Shown here one piece after another: positions 21,401-36,400 of a DNA stretch of 60,038 nucleotides. Where the stretch lies: NCBI GenBank assembly GCA_964404765.1, contig CAYOLL010000015.1, positions 1 to 60,038 on the forward strand, in the 5' to 3' direction. Each line of letters opens with the position of its first letter. Positions within the stretch are counted from its first letter, which is position 1. A program made the position numbers and the translations under genes. Below the pieces are notes generated by a model. That model searched no databases, was not told where the DNA came from, and saw only the letters and a program-made list of their open reading frames with translations. The stretch is from CAYOLL01 sp964404765 [NCBI: uncultured Gemmatimonadota bacterium] (lineage in GTDB: Bacteria; 4572-55).

Positions 21401-24400
21401 AACCGGCGCTGCCGGTAACCACGTCGCTCAAGACCGCCGAAACTTCGGTCAATGTATCCAGAACTTCATTCGCTTCGGGATAGGTGGAGACCACAATCGG
21501 CCGAGTCTTGTCCAGGCTCAGGTTAATGCCTGTTCGGGCGTTGGCCTCAAAACCGCTGCCGTCGGTGGCTTTAACCGTGACCAGATAGGGCCCGGTACCG
21601 CGGCTGCGACGATCCAAAGCCAAGCCGTCCCACACAAATTCCTGCGGGTTCTGCTCGTTGCTGACGCCGCGCGGTCCATCGGTCAGGATGGTAGAACCGG
21701 CCGGGAATGTTGAGAATGTGAACGTATCCCCAACTCGCATTGGAGTGCCGCCTTCATAAACCGCGAAGGACAACGCACCCGTGCTGTCATGGGTTGTGGC
21801 AATATAACCGCCGACCAAACCGGACTCCACCTGCACGCCGGAGAAGCTGCCGATCAAACGGAAGAGCGCCGGGGAACCATTGGCCGGGTTGCCTGCCTCA
21901 ATAATCGTCAGCGTCCAATTCTCCGGGTCCACATAAGAACTGTTGCCGATTTGCACCAGCGTCATGCGCCCGTCGCCGATATTCGTGCGCAGCGGCGTCG
22001 GCGTGGTCACGCCGGCGGATAATTTGGTGATCTGCAGCGTAGCCTGCGCGTCCACAGAAATATTATAACGAATTGTGGTCACGTCATCGTTGCCGTCAAA
22101 GTTGGGCGAGAACGCGCGCGGATCGGCCGATAGTTCTTCAATATTCAAATCGCTTAAGAAGACGCGGTAAACTTCGGAGAACGGTGATTTATTACCGACC
22201 TCATCCGCGGCCCGCGCATAAACATCATGATCCATGGCCGCTTGCAAATCCAAATCGGCCTCAAACACGCCGAATTGATCAGCCGTAACTGTTTGGACTA
22301 ACCAGACGGGCAGACCGGTCAAAATAGAGTCGCCCGGCTGCTCCACGTACAGATCGACAGTCGCATTCGACTCAGTAAAGCCGCGCACTGTCAACGGGTT
22401 ATCCGACGTGCCGCGCGGCACGTCCACCAGAATTGGCGCGCTCGGCGCGGTCAGATCGACGCGCACGGAGGCCGTCCCATGCGAGGTTACTGTAGCGCCC
22501 TGGCCATTCGTGGCCTGGGCAATTATTTCAATTAAATAAACGTTGTCGTCGGCAAAACCATCGTGGTTCAGATCCCAGTTGCCGTTAAGATCCACCGCGC
22601 CGTTCCAACTCATCTGGTTGCGTTCGGTCGGTAATTGCGGTACCGGACCCTGGGTATAGATGGTCGTATTCGCCGCGTCAAGCGTCTTCACTTGCAAAGT
22701 GACCAGGATTTGTGAGACGCCTTCCACATTGCTTAAGGCATACGAAGCGTAGGTCTGATCCTTCACAAAATCGCCATTGGGCGAAAACGGATTGGGTGAA
22801 ACGGTCAACCCGGTTACGCGCAACTCACTCAGGAAAATTTTCTGCACAGCTGACGGCTGCGAACAATTGCCGACTTCGTCACAAGCAATGGCGTAAACAT
22901 CGTTATCGCCTTCCAGCAGCTCCACACTGTCGACAGTGAAGCGGCCGGTGCGATCATCGGCAATATTATCTTCATAAAGTTCCGCCGCTGCGCCGCCAAC
23001 CTGGCCGTTGGCCGGATTTTCAACATAAAGCGTCACATTGGCGTTGGTCTCGGTATAACCGGAAACGCGAATCGGCGTCTGCGTGGCCGGGTTGTTAATG
23101 GCCAGCAATGTGGGACGTTCCGGCGGTGTCAAATCCACCAGAATAGCAAAATCGGCGCGAGCGGTCAGAATTTGGGTCGTGCCGCGTTCGGCAATGATAA
23201 GCACACGGTAAATACCGTCATCGGCAATGCCGTTGTTGTTAGCATCACCGGCGCCGCCCGTAACCGCTACCGAGCCGTCCCAACGCTCTAAGTTCGGGTT
23301 GCTGACCTCAAAACGCTCTTGCTTGTCAATCAAGCGTTTGACTAATAAGCCGGCATTGGTGTAAATCTCAATCGTCACCCGTGAATCCGCGCTCAACGTA
23401 TAACCGATAAGTGTGAAATCGGTAATGTTATCGCGATTGGGTGAGAACGGATTGGGATTGGCAAACGGACCGGTCACTTTGTGCTCGGACAGGAAAACAC
23501 GCTCCACCAACGACGGTTGGGAAACATTGCCATAGGCATCCGTAGACCGGGCGTAGACATCGTTTGACCCATCATTCAAATCAAGCGGGGAGCTAAAACG
23601 TCCGGTAACCGCGCCGGCTTCTACTGTTATCGTGCGCACCACCGAGCCATTGCCGGCAATTCCGTCGCCCGGATTTTCAACGTAAATGGTAATATTTGAG
23701 CTCTGCTCAGCCGTGCCACTAACACTAATCGGCGTACTCGAAACGCTTTCGGCTAAATCGTTCAGAATGGGCGGCGGCGGCGGCGTCAGGTCGATATTGA
23801 CGCTGCCCGTACCTTCCGCAGTGACTTCGCCATCGTTAACAATCTTGATCTTGGCCGTTACGACAATGCGGTAGAAGCCGTCATCGGCAATGCCGCGGCT
23901 GGCGACATCCGCATCATCGCTGGTTCCGCCGATAGCGCTCGTATTCAAACTGCCATCCCAGATTTCGCGCTGCGGGTTATTGTCGCTAAAGCGCTGCTTG
24001 TAGGGGAAGGACTTGAGCAGGTTATTGCCGGTCTCGTCGTAAACTTCCACTTTGACCGAGCAGTCCTGGCTAATTGTAAAGTTAATCGTCGTAAATTCTA
24101 AGAAATTGTCGCCAATGCCCGGTTGCGGCGCAAACGGGTCCGGCGTAATACCGGCCATGCCAATAAACAAGTCTGACAAGAACACTTGCTGCACCGGCGT
24201 CGAACGCGGCGAAATATTGCCATAAGGATCCGTCGCCGTGGCATGGATATAATTGTAACCCGGCAGCAATTGCACACCGCTGTCTTCAAACTGACCGGTC
24301 AGGTCATCCACTTCCACACCGGTCATCGGGCGGGGCGGCGTCGTATCATTTGCGTCAGCCGCCAGAGAATCGTCATCCACATAGACAATAACGGTTGCGC

Positions 24401-27400
24401 CCGGTTCAGCCGAACCGGTCACCGTAATGGCGTCCATAGAATAGGCGCTCAACAGCTTCGTGACAATCGGCGCGGCCGGCGGGGTATTATCAATCAAAAC
24501 CGGCTCTTCCACCACCAGGGTCAAACCGGCGTTGCCTTGTTCGGTAATTTCGGTGACGATAATCTTAAAGAAATACACGCCATCACGCTGAACGGTATTC
24601 CCACCGTCACGACCGTTCCAGATCACGCGGTGCGGATTCAACTCCATGCTCATAAACACACTGTCGCGCAGGCTGCGGACAAAGTTGCCCTGCTCGTCTT
24701 CCACATCCACACTAACGCGAGCGTCGTGGGACAGGCTGAACGTCAGGTTCGTCTCGTCTAAGAACAAGTCGCCGTTGGGCGAGAATGGACTTGGCTCCAC
24801 GCCCTCAATATCAATATTGACTTCGCTCAGCACCACCCTCACACCGGGCGTTGAAGGCACGGACGGATTGGCATAAGGATCATAAGCCAGGGCAAACAGC
24901 CAGTTTTCACCCGTGCGCAATTCTATCGGCCCTTTAAAAATACCGGTATTCTCGCCCGTTTCCGCCGCTTCGCCCTGCAAGACGGGCGGAGTAATATCCG
25001 TCATATCGGTAAAGATATTGTCGTCATCCACATAAATTTCGACCAGGCTCAGCGGCTCGCTAAAGCCGGTCACGTCAATCGTAACTTTGTTCGTCACGAA
25101 GTTATTGATCGGCGCGGTAATAATCGGCGCAGGAGGACCGCTATTGTCCACTTCAAAATCAATTTCCTCCACCACCGGAAGGCCAAGCCTCTCTTTGGCC
25201 CGAATGCGGAAGCGATAAATACCGTCCGCCAGAATGTACTTGCGCGACGTGCCCAATCGCTGCAACGGTTTGCGCAGATAGCGGAAGGTGGCTGCCGTGC
25301 TGTCCACAGCGCCAAGGAACTCGACTTGCTGCGGATTCTGCGACTCGTATTGCGGCGTCCGCGCCAACACCGTCGTCAACAGCGTATCCGTCAACGACAG
25401 GACTTCAATCCAGGTCGTGTCGTCGGCAGTAATGTTGTAATTCAAAATCGTACGATCAAGTTGCAAGTCGCCATTGGGTGAGAAGACCGGCGGATTGACT
25501 TCCGCGCCTTCGATCCGCAAGCTGCTCAAATAACTAATGACCACATTCGAGTAGCTGGAACGGTTGCCAACTTTATCAATCGCAATAGCATAAATATCGT
25601 TATTGCCGTCCTGCAAAGTCACCGTGCCGTTCACCGAGCCATCCGCGCCGGTATCGAAGGGGCCATAGCTTGTGCCGACCCGATCAATTCGACCATTGGC
25701 AAAACTGCCGCTCTCCACATACATAAAGACTTCGGCGTCCACTTCCGGCGTTCCGGTCGGCTCGATCACCACGCCTTCGACAGTAATGCCGGCGTCAAAC
25801 GAGACGGAATCGGGCTGCGACAGAATCAGCGTATCCGGCGGGGTCAGGTCCACCACCACCGTGCCGGTAATATAGGCGCTGGTCTTGATCGTATCCTGCT
25901 CCGTCACACGGATCACGTAGGTGTACACGCCGTCATCCACATAACCGGGCCGGCTGTCGCGATCATAGAAAGGATTTCCCACCCAATTGGTATTGTTAAT
26001 TTTCCCGTCCCAGGCAATTGCGTTCGGATTCTCGGCTTTAAATTGCAAATCGGAACCGGGCGTATGGAAACCCGTGCCAACCCAGGGATAATAGGACCAT
26101 AAGGTATCGCTGATATCGCCCTTGACAATCACAGATACCAACGCATCCTTGCTGATATTGTAGCTGATAAACGTCCGATCCATAAAGTTATCGCCATTGG
26201 GCGAGAAGGGATCCGGACTGGCAATGGGATTGCCCACATTTAAAGTGGTCAGGAAAATTGTAATAATATTCGGATCAGACGTTGTATTGGTGACGTAAAG
26301 CGGTGACTTCAAACCCTGCGCATCAATGGCCTGGGCATAAACATCGTTGTCACCTTCTTTTAGAGCGACCGAAGCCGTAAATTGACCGGTCGTAGCGTTT
26401 GTCGTCACATCTTCGCCCTGGATCAGACCGCGCGGCAGACCGCCCGGGGTCAGATTAATTTTGCCGTTAGCGTCCACTTCGCTTTCGACCCAGACGCGCA
26501 CATCCACACCCGGCTCACCCGAACCAACAACTTCTAATGGTGAGCTGGAAACCGGCGGGGTTGGGTTAATCAAAATCGGCGCAGTCGGACGCGCCAAATC
26601 GACACGAATCGGCGTGAACTCGGTTTGGGCAATCAAGCCCTGGCTACGCGCCTCTACCTTATAGAGATAGAAACCATTGTCCACAAAGCCGTCGTTGTCA
26701 GCGTCCCACGCGCCCGGTCGCGGCTTACCGTCCCAAATCATCTTGTTGGGATTATCGGCCGGATATTGTGTGCCGACCAGCACGCTATCAATTTGAACGC
26801 CTTGACTGGTGTAAAACCGGACAGTGATGGTGGCAACGTCACCCACATCATAAGAGATCGTAGTAAAATCATTAATATCAAGACTTTCCGCAAAATGCGG
26901 ATCTGCCGGTGAGAATGGATCAGGATCAGCCGTCGGCTCACCCACAAACAGGTCGCTCAGGAAGACGCGACGCACATTGGAGCGCGATGAACGATTCCCA
27001 ACTTCATCCGTGGCATAAGCCCAAATGTAGTTGAACCCGGGCCGCAGATCGATAGAGACTTTAAAAGTCGCCAGACTCGGATCGGACGGCACATCTTCGG
27101 CCACCAAAATGGCCGGAATAATATCGGTTGTGTCGCTATCGGCATAGATGTCTACCAGCGAGCCGCCTTCGGCAATACCCAACAGATTTAGCGAAGACGT
27201 GGTCACGGAAATATCCGTCGGCGGATCAACAATAATCGGCGCGCTCGGGCGGGTATTATCAATTTCAACATTCACCCGATCCGAGGCGATAATGCCGTTA
27301 ACATTGACCACGACTTCGACCGGATAGACATTATCCGGCAGCGAGTCCAGACGGGTTGTAATCGGATTATCGCCATCCCAAATAATGGAATGGTCGCCTT

Positions 27401-30400
27401 CCGCCCGTTGGGTCGGGCCAAAGAAGGTTTCGATCAGCGTTTGACCCGACGGGTCGTAGACATTCAGCGAAACCAACCCGCCCTGACTAATGGCAAAATT
27501 AATATTGGAGAAATCGGCAATCAAGTCTTTGTTGGGCGAGAAAGTTTCCGGCGCGGCTTCCAAGCCGGAAATGCTGACATCGCTCAGGAAAATAACATAG
27601 CGCTGATTGGCCGGGTTGCGGAAAGAAACGGGCGATTTGTTCTCCACGTCGTCTTTACCCTGGGTAAACAGATAGTTAAAGCCGTTTTCCAGATCCAGCG
27701 TCATTTCCCACAGCCCGGAAACATTGTCAGAATCCACCTGGTCTTGTGGAATCGGCGGTGTCGGATCGGCCAAAGCACAACCGGCGCCGCTGCCCACAAA
27801 GCAGGAATCGTCATCCACCCACACGCTGACCTCAATACCCGGCTCCAGCGTGATACCCTGGATATCGGCCGGGCTGCTGTTGGTCGCGCTTGGCCAGGAA
27901 GTAATGATCGGGGCAAAAGGCGGCTTCACATCCACCACCACATTGCCGCTGACCACGGCGACTGCGCCGCCCAAATCGACCGCCGTCAAGCGGTAGACGT
28001 ACGGGTAGGCATCGTCCACGGTCACATCGGCATCGCGCACAGGGTCTGCGCCCAGCCATTGGAACGCATTGGGCAATACGGCAAAACGCTGCTCCGGCCC
28101 GGCGGTATAGAAAGGCGTCGTCAGGTTATCCGGACGGAAGATGCGCAGCGTCACTTGTGCATCCTGACTGATATCAAAGCTGATATTAGTGCGGTCTAAC
28201 AGGTTGTCGCCGTTGGGCGAGAACGGGCTTGGATTAGCCTCGTGTGCGCCAAAGGACAGTTCACTCAGGAAGACAGTTAATGTATCAGATGTGCCACAAG
28301 TATTGAGTACTTCGTCAATAGCCCGAACATAAACACGATTCGTGCCGGGACGCAGTTCCAAACCGATTTCGAACTCGCCGGTTAAATCATCGGCAGTAGC
28401 TTCATCTTCGAACAGGAAGCCCAGGCCGTTATCAATAAAAGCCTGCACAGTCGCGCCTAATTCGGCCACGCCACGCAAGGTAGCCGCCGATTCAACCGTC
28501 GGGGTCGGAATCGGCTGCAGCACAATGATGCTGGTATCCGGCGCGATGTTGTCGACAATCACCGTTCGCGAGGCCACCACGGTTTCGCCCAACACTAAGT
28601 TAGCGCCGTTTTGACCGATGATTTCCGTTGCCTCTATCTGAAAGATGTAAGTGCCCGGAATAGATGCGGCGGTTGAATCGGTAATGCCCGAATTGCAAGC
28701 GCGAATTTTGGCATTAGTTTCGCGGAATGCAGTGTTACGTGTAATACCGTTCCAGCGGAATTGCTGTGGGTTGGAAGCAACATTCAAAGTGTCCGTGCCC
28801 AAGTCATAAACCAGAGCCTGGGAGGCCACATCCGTGCTCAAAATCCGACCCTTGACAATAGCGCTGTTAGATAAATCAAAAGTAAATGTCGTAAGATCAA
28901 AGAAGTTATCGCCATTGGGCGAGAACGGGTTTGGATTCGGGCTGGGATCAATGACCGTAATATTCATGTCGCTCAGGAAAATCACGCCGTTTGCCAGCGA
29001 GTCCGGCGGATTTTCATTAAAGACATCATCGGTCATGCGGACAAAGATGTAATTCGCGCCGATTTCCAGCGGCACATCCACGGCAAATGCGCCGAACTGG
29101 TCTGTCGTCACCGGCGTCACCAATTGTGGCGGAGTAAAGTCCACATCCGGCAAAGAGCCGGCATCCGATCCGTCGGGTTGATTGGTAAACAGGCTGTCAT
29201 TATCCACATAAATCTCGACGGTGACATTGGCCTCGCTCAAACCGTTGGTGCGGACAATGCCACGCAGTTCAAATGGTGTGACACCGACAACACTGGCCGG
29301 CAATTGCAACAGAGCCTGCTCCGGCTCCTCGTTGTCAATCTTGAGCGAAATGCGCTCGGTGGCAGTATTGGCCGCGCCATTGGTGGCCGCAGTCACCCGA
29401 ATTTGATAAAAACCAGGCGCTTGCGGGTCCGGTGACTGGAAGTTGAGCGAGCCGTTTGGCACCGCGCCGTTCCAGATCACCTGCTGCGGATTGGCTAAAC
29501 CATATTGCGTCCCGCTGAAAATCGTCGTCAGCAACGTGCCGGAAATAGACAAGACATCCACGGTCACTGTGGCCGAATCCGTCGTAATCGAATAAGTAAT
29601 ATACGTTTCATCCAATTGGTTATTACGGTCTTGCGGCGAGAAAACATCCGGCGTCACCGTCAAACCGTCAACCGACAGCTCGGAAGTTTGCTTAATCAAA
29701 TAGCGCGACCTGTTGGCGACATTCAGCGTATTGCCCGAAGTCGCCGTGACATTGCCTACGTTATCACGGCCTTGCACAAAGATGTAGTTCTCGCCGATAT
29801 TCAACTCCACGTCCATTTGGAATGTGCCGTTGATGGACACATCGGCAATATTCGTATAGTCAAAGGGTATCGGCGGCGTCACATCGGTCGTCGCGCAACC
29901 CGCGCCCGTACCAACTAAACAGGAATCGTCATCAATAGAATAGAACACAGCATAGTCAGCCGTCGGCAAACCTGGATTCGGATCAGCAAAACCATTTAAG
30001 GTAAATGTCGCATTGCTGGTGGTCAGGGTAAAGCCGCCGGGAACCGCTATCGCGCCCGACGGTGTGGCCAAACGCGGCGTTGCCGGGGCGGTATCGTCAT
30101 AAACCACCGTCCGTTTGAACTTAGCCGTATTGCCCTGATCTTTGACTTCAACAACGACCGTATACGGGCCGCAGCCGACGCCAAGCGGCGTATCACACGG
30201 GATCGTCCCAGTGGATGTCGTCGTTTGATTACTCGGGAAGGTAAAAACAATCGGATTATTCAACGTGTTAAAATTGAGAGTATCGGCATCAACAATCACC
30301 CCGCCGGTTTCGCCCAAACGGTCATAAACCCGCATGATGGCGCGCACGGTACTGGCGACTTCCGATCCGGCGTTAATATCGGCGCTAATCGTCGCAAAGG

Positions 30401-33400
30401 TCGGGAACTCGCCGGCCGGAACGCCGAACTGCGAGAAATGGGTCGGCTCGACTTCAACAGCGGAGAAACTCAGCAGTGACAAATAGGTGCGCCGCACGGC
30501 GGAACTGTCCGATACGTTTTCAACGGAATCGACCGCAACGGCCCAGATATAATTAACGCCTTCAAACAATTCTACATTCGGCACAATAAAGGAGCCGGAA
30601 GCATTGGTCGCCACCGGACCGACCGGGTTCTTTTCTAAGAAGCCGTCGGCTAAATTGTCGTCTACATAAACATAAATACTCACATTGGGTTCAGAAATAC
30701 CGCGCACGGTAATCGGACTTTCCAGCATAAAAGTATCCGGGAAAGCCGGGTCAAACACCGTCGGCGGATTGGGCGCAGTCGTATCCAAACGGATCGGCGC
30801 CAGCGCGGTAGCCCGCACGGTGCCGGCGGCATCGGTGGACAGACGCGCAACGATCATGAAACGGTAGTTGCCGTCGTTGGCCGTGCCGTCGCCGCTCGTA
30901 TTGGGATCGCCGGTGACGCTCACATGCGGATAGCCAAAGCTGGCCGGGTTGAAATTCCGATTGTCATACGCGGCGGCTGCGCCGGGGCCGGGCCGGTTCA
31001 ATAAACCATTCCAGGTGAAGGTATGGGTCAAGCCGGTTACTTGGCTGACATCCACGGCCAAAGTGTCAATAACCGGTGTCAGCGCGTTGGCGGGAACAAC
31101 AAACACCGTGACCAGCGCATTTTCGCTCAGGCTGTAAGAAACCGTCGTCGCGTCCAACGCGTTATCGGCATTGGGCGAAAAATTGTTCGGGCTGGCCGTC
31201 GCATCCGCAATATTGACACCGGTCAGGAAGGTCGTCTGTGAGGCCGACCAGTTTGGCGAAACGCAGGCTTCGTTACCTACAGCGTCAATCGCCCGGGCGC
31301 GGATCGTATTAGCCCCGCCGATTAAGGGAATGTTCGCGGTAAAAGTACCTGTAGCCGAAACCGTCACCGTCGCCACCAACGATTCCAAACCGCCCTGGGC
31401 CACGCTGCTGCGATAGACCAGCACGGTGGATAATGGCTCGGCGGTACCAGCCACAGAAATCGGGGTTTGGGTCGATGTGGGCGCAATCACTTGCATAATC
31501 GGCGCCGGTGGCGGCAAATTGTCAACAATCACGGACAGCGTATCTGTCGCGTCAATGTTGGATGTTGCCGGATCATCAACATAGATGACAATGTTATACA
31601 AACCGGTACCACAGGAATCGACTACATTAAACGGACTCGTTAAGGCGCGGTTTGTGCCGTCCCAGCTAAAGCGATGCGGGCCTTGACCGGCCAGAACCTG
31701 TTGCGAAGCCGTCGCCGGCGCGCGATAGATCGTATCCGTCTGGCCATGCTTAAAGACGGCTATCCAAGCCATGGCATCGCCGGAAACATCAAACTGAACG
31801 GTCGTAAAATCGAAGAGATCGTCATTATTCTTGGGCGAAAACGGCGTCGGATCGACAGTGGCATCCAGAATAGCCAAATCGCTCAGCCGTACCGCCAGAA
31901 CATTGGAGGGATTATCGGTGATGTTGCCAATCGGGTCAATCGCCCAACCGAAAATGTAGTTGTTGCCGGATGAAATCGAAATTTCCGCGCTGAACAAGCC
32001 GGTAACGGCATCGGCCTGCGCCGAGGCGCGCGAAAAAGCCTGTGTGGAATCGGCCACGTTGGTCCGATTTACAAACAAAATAACTGTCGCGCCGGGTTCG
32101 GTAATACCGGAAATAGTTGGTGTCGAAGTGGTGACGACGGCAACGGTTTCCAATGGCTTCGGCAACGGGCTGGTCAGGCGCAGTGTATCCGGCGGCAGCA
32201 AGTCGACAAAGACAAAGCCGTTGGCAACTTGCGGGGTCAAGCCGGGGAACGTCAGGTACAGATCGGCGTCAAACGCCTGGACTTGCAGCTTGAATGCGCC
32301 CTGCTTGTTGACTAAGAACGGCGCGACCGTGGCCGAGTCCGGATCCCAGGCAAAAATATGCGGATTCAACGCATTAAAACGCAGCGTCGGCGCATTCGTG
32401 CCGGCTGCGCCAATCGTATCCACCGGCGTACCGGTGTCCGTATAGACAATCAGCCGCATGTAAGCGTCTTTAGTAATATTGTAGGTAATTGTCGTAAAGT
32501 CGGCCACAAAGTCGCCATTATCCGGCGAGATGATTTGCGGCGTTGTGCTAACGACCGTGACGGCCATTTCACTCAAGGTAATGGAGTCAATGCCGGTCGT
32601 CGCAAAGAAAATCGTATCTTCATTGGCCACAGCGTCAGCGACGATGGCATGGATAAAATTGGGAGACAGAGGATTCAAAGTCACGGTCGCTTCAAATTGG
32701 CCCAAATTATCGGCGGTAACCGGCGCTAAGGCCAGTCCCGGCGTGGTATCTCCGGTATCGTTGGGATTGCGGTCATCGTCCACCACAACGGTTACATCCG
32801 CGCCGGCTTCCGTCCGACCGCGTACCGTCAAAGACGGTTCGGTCGTAAAGTTAAAGCTGCTGTCCGGATAAGTAATCAACGACCGGGTCAGGCTGTTGAT
32901 CACCGGCGGGGTCACGTCCACCACAATCGGCTCCAACTGCACAGTCGAATCGCCCGGCACACCGTTGATCAATTGGATAGCCCGCACACGCCAATAGTAG
33001 TTGCGATTGTCATTGGCAATGCTATCACTCGCCTGCGTAAAATACGACGGCAGCGGATTCGTCACGCCGGCATCGGCATAGGAAAGACCGGCAGCAGTTG
33101 TAATACGGCCGTTCCAAGCGTAGGTGTGGGTCACGTCAATAAATTGCGAACCGGATAACGTATCGGCGAAAGCAAGGGTGTTGAGTAACACCGGAGTCGG
33201 ACTGCGATCGGCATAGATTTCCACCCGCACAATCGAAGTCTGCTCCAATTGGAACGCCAGGAAAGTATCGTCAAAGAAACCATCAAAACTAGGGCGTTTC
33301 AAAATATTATTGCCCGGCGAGAATGGCGTCGGCCCACTGTTGATAACGGTGATCTGATTCTGCGAGACAATCACTCGCTGCGCCCAGTGCCAGGACGGCC

Positions 33401-36400
33401 CGGCCGCGCCCACCGCCGGTGACGATGTCGAAATTGATCCGCGCGTCGTGAGGGTACCGACACTGCAAGCCGTGTAAATGCTGTCGCGATCCGATTGGTT
33501 CAAAAAGGCATCCAGCGCCACAGCATACACATAGTTTTCGCCGATATTCAGATCAGTAACCGTACCGGTAAATGCGCCTGTGGTTGCGTTGGCAACAACT
33601 TTGCCGCCGAGAATGTCGGTGGTGGAATTAAACACCCCGTCACTGCTGACATAAAAACGCACCGTGGCCCCGGGCTCGGTCGAACCTTCAATATCAATTG
33701 TCGTTTCGGTGGAATTAAGCGCCAGGGTGTTGACCAGTGGCGGAGCCGGGGGCGTATTATCTACAATAATCACACCGGTCTTAATGGCATCATATTGACC
33801 ATTGACGCCGCCGCTGATTTGGTCGGCCCCAATCTGGTAAATATAGCCGCCGTCGGCTAAAACTTTATCGCGCCATGTGCAAGTATTCGTCGCATTCACC
33901 ACATTGCTGTTGTTCACCCATTTGGCATTCACCCGGCCATCAAAAGTAATGGCGTGCGGATTCAGGAACGTGCTCAACGTATCCTGGAACACGGTGGCCA
34001 AAGTATCGTTGCTAACCGGGTCTTTAATCAGAATCGTCACCACCGACGATTGGGAAATATTGAATGAAAACGTGGCGCGGTCAAACATGCCCGAACCGAG
34101 CTTAGGCGCAAACGGATTTGGCTTCACCGCATTCACCTGAATATTGGTGTCACCCAAAATAATCATGATTGAATCCGGCGCAACGCCAAAGTCGGTTGTC
34201 TTGTTATAGATCGGATCGCGAGCAACCGCATAGACCCAGTTAGTATCCGGTCGAACCAGCGTCACCGAGCCGGTAAAAGCGCCAGTCAAGGGATCGACAG
34301 GGAACTCGCCCATGGATTCGCGCGGCGTTGCCGGATCGTGATCGTCCACAAACAGCTCCACCACGATAGCATCCGCTTCCGGCTGAACAAAGCCGGTGAT
34401 CTCGACCGGACTGCCGCTGACGCGCGCCGTGTTGTTATTGGTCGCCGGCGTCTGGAACTGCACCGGTTGGGGCGGCTTGTTATCAATCCGCAAATAATCA
34501 ATCAAAGCGCTGGTTACATTGGCCGCAGGAACAAAGTCAATAACCTCAACTTTATAAAATTGATCTAACTGACCTGCCGAAGCCGGAACAGTGTTGCCGG
34601 TATCCATGCCATTCCAGGTATAGGTATGCGGATTGGCAATCTCAAATAATCCGGTTAGGCTACCGGTCGTAAAAAACAGTGGGCCCGAGGGGTTATAAAT
34701 ATTAATGGTGACTTCATGTGACAATGAAGCGTCACCGCCACGAACATTATAGGTAAAGGTTGTATTCTCAAAAGCATTGTCATCATTTTCCGGCGAGAAC
34801 GGTTCCGGTTGAATGTCCAGACTGGAAATACCGAATGTGCTTAGCACAATCTTACGCGGCGGGTAGCTAAGACCACCCGGATCATTGGCATTGGATCCGC
34901 ACAAAAAGTTTGAGAACTGCAAGTCCGACCGATCAAATACGTCAAACTGAATGGCCGTCGTCCCAAGCACAGGATTAAGCGTCAGGCAGCGCCAATAGGT
35001 ATTGGCTAATGACCCGGCGGTTACCTTCATAAACGCATTATTAAATTCCGCGCTGGCATCCATATCCGTGGCTCTTACCGGCGCGCCGGCAGCCTGAACA
35101 ATGTAGACGCCATTTTCGCGGCCAAGTATCTGATTTTTAATCAAAATGCGATTGCCGGTCGCCAAAGGAACGCCATCGACGATATCGCCATTTTCAAATG
35201 CGTTTGCCAGCGTTGCCGGCGCGCTCGTCGCCACCCGCACATCTGTTTTTTGGAAAGCCGGATTGCCGATCGTCCGCTTGTTGCCGACCGCGTCAACGGC
35301 GTAAGCCGTCACCAGATTAAAACCCGGCTCCAGCGTGGCGTTAATGGCAAATTGCCCGTCCGCGCCAATGACGGCCGTGCCTTGCGATTGCAAAAGAGAA
35401 GTCGCAATGACCTGGCCCGAAGCTTTGGATTGATCGGTGCCGGTCGGAATGACAAAAACTTCCACCGTCACACCCGGTTCAGGATGCGAACCGCGGATCT
35501 CAACCGGATTGGTCGAAACCACCGGATCAAGGCTATAGTTCGCGCAAGGAACAGGATATTCTAATGTAGGCGCGACCGGCGGCGTATTATCCACGACCAC
35601 GGTTGTATATTCCTGCACCACCTGGTTGGACAGCGCCTGATTGCGGGAACGCGCTTTGATCCGCGCCGTGTAAACGCCGGAAACGACAAAGCTGTCCGGA
35701 TTGGCCACACTCTTCTTGCCATCCCAAATTACATAAAGTGGACTTAAAGCCGCCGCGTATGGCTGATAGGGGTAAACCTTCACCAGCCCGCTATCGCTGC
35801 TGATGATTTCAATGGAAACATCCGCGTCTTCACTCAAACTGAACGAGATCAGCGTCTGATCCAAAAAGCCGTCCATATTCTTGGGCGAGAACGGATCCGG
35901 ATTGGCGTCTACATTTGAAAGCTGCGGCAGCAACTGATCATAATAGAATTTATAAGTCTTCGGTAAACCCGTGTTACCCGCCAAATCCACCGGCGTAATC
36001 TCAATCTCGTAGAAGCCTTCAACCGTCAGTTGGTTAAACAACAAAATGATCGTCTGGTTGCCGTCATTCGTAATGATCGGCGCAACCGGACCCGGACCGG
36101 TGATGGTCACGGTAGAGGCATTCAAATCGGCCTTAAGCTGATTTAAAATCGGAATAGGTAAAGATGGGTTGGCAGCATCTGTCAAACGCACCGCCAAACG
36201 GGTGACGGCCCCACTAATCGTAGTGGAATCCGTATTGGCCGGAACAATTGCCCGCTGTTGATTGAACGTCCCAAAATTGCTGTATACAAACACAGAATCA
36301 ATCAATGGAGCAGAGGTATCGTAGTAAAAATAGTATGAAAACGAGTCGGGCGGCGTCAGCACATTGGCGGCATTATCCTGCGCATGAATAATAAACCGAT

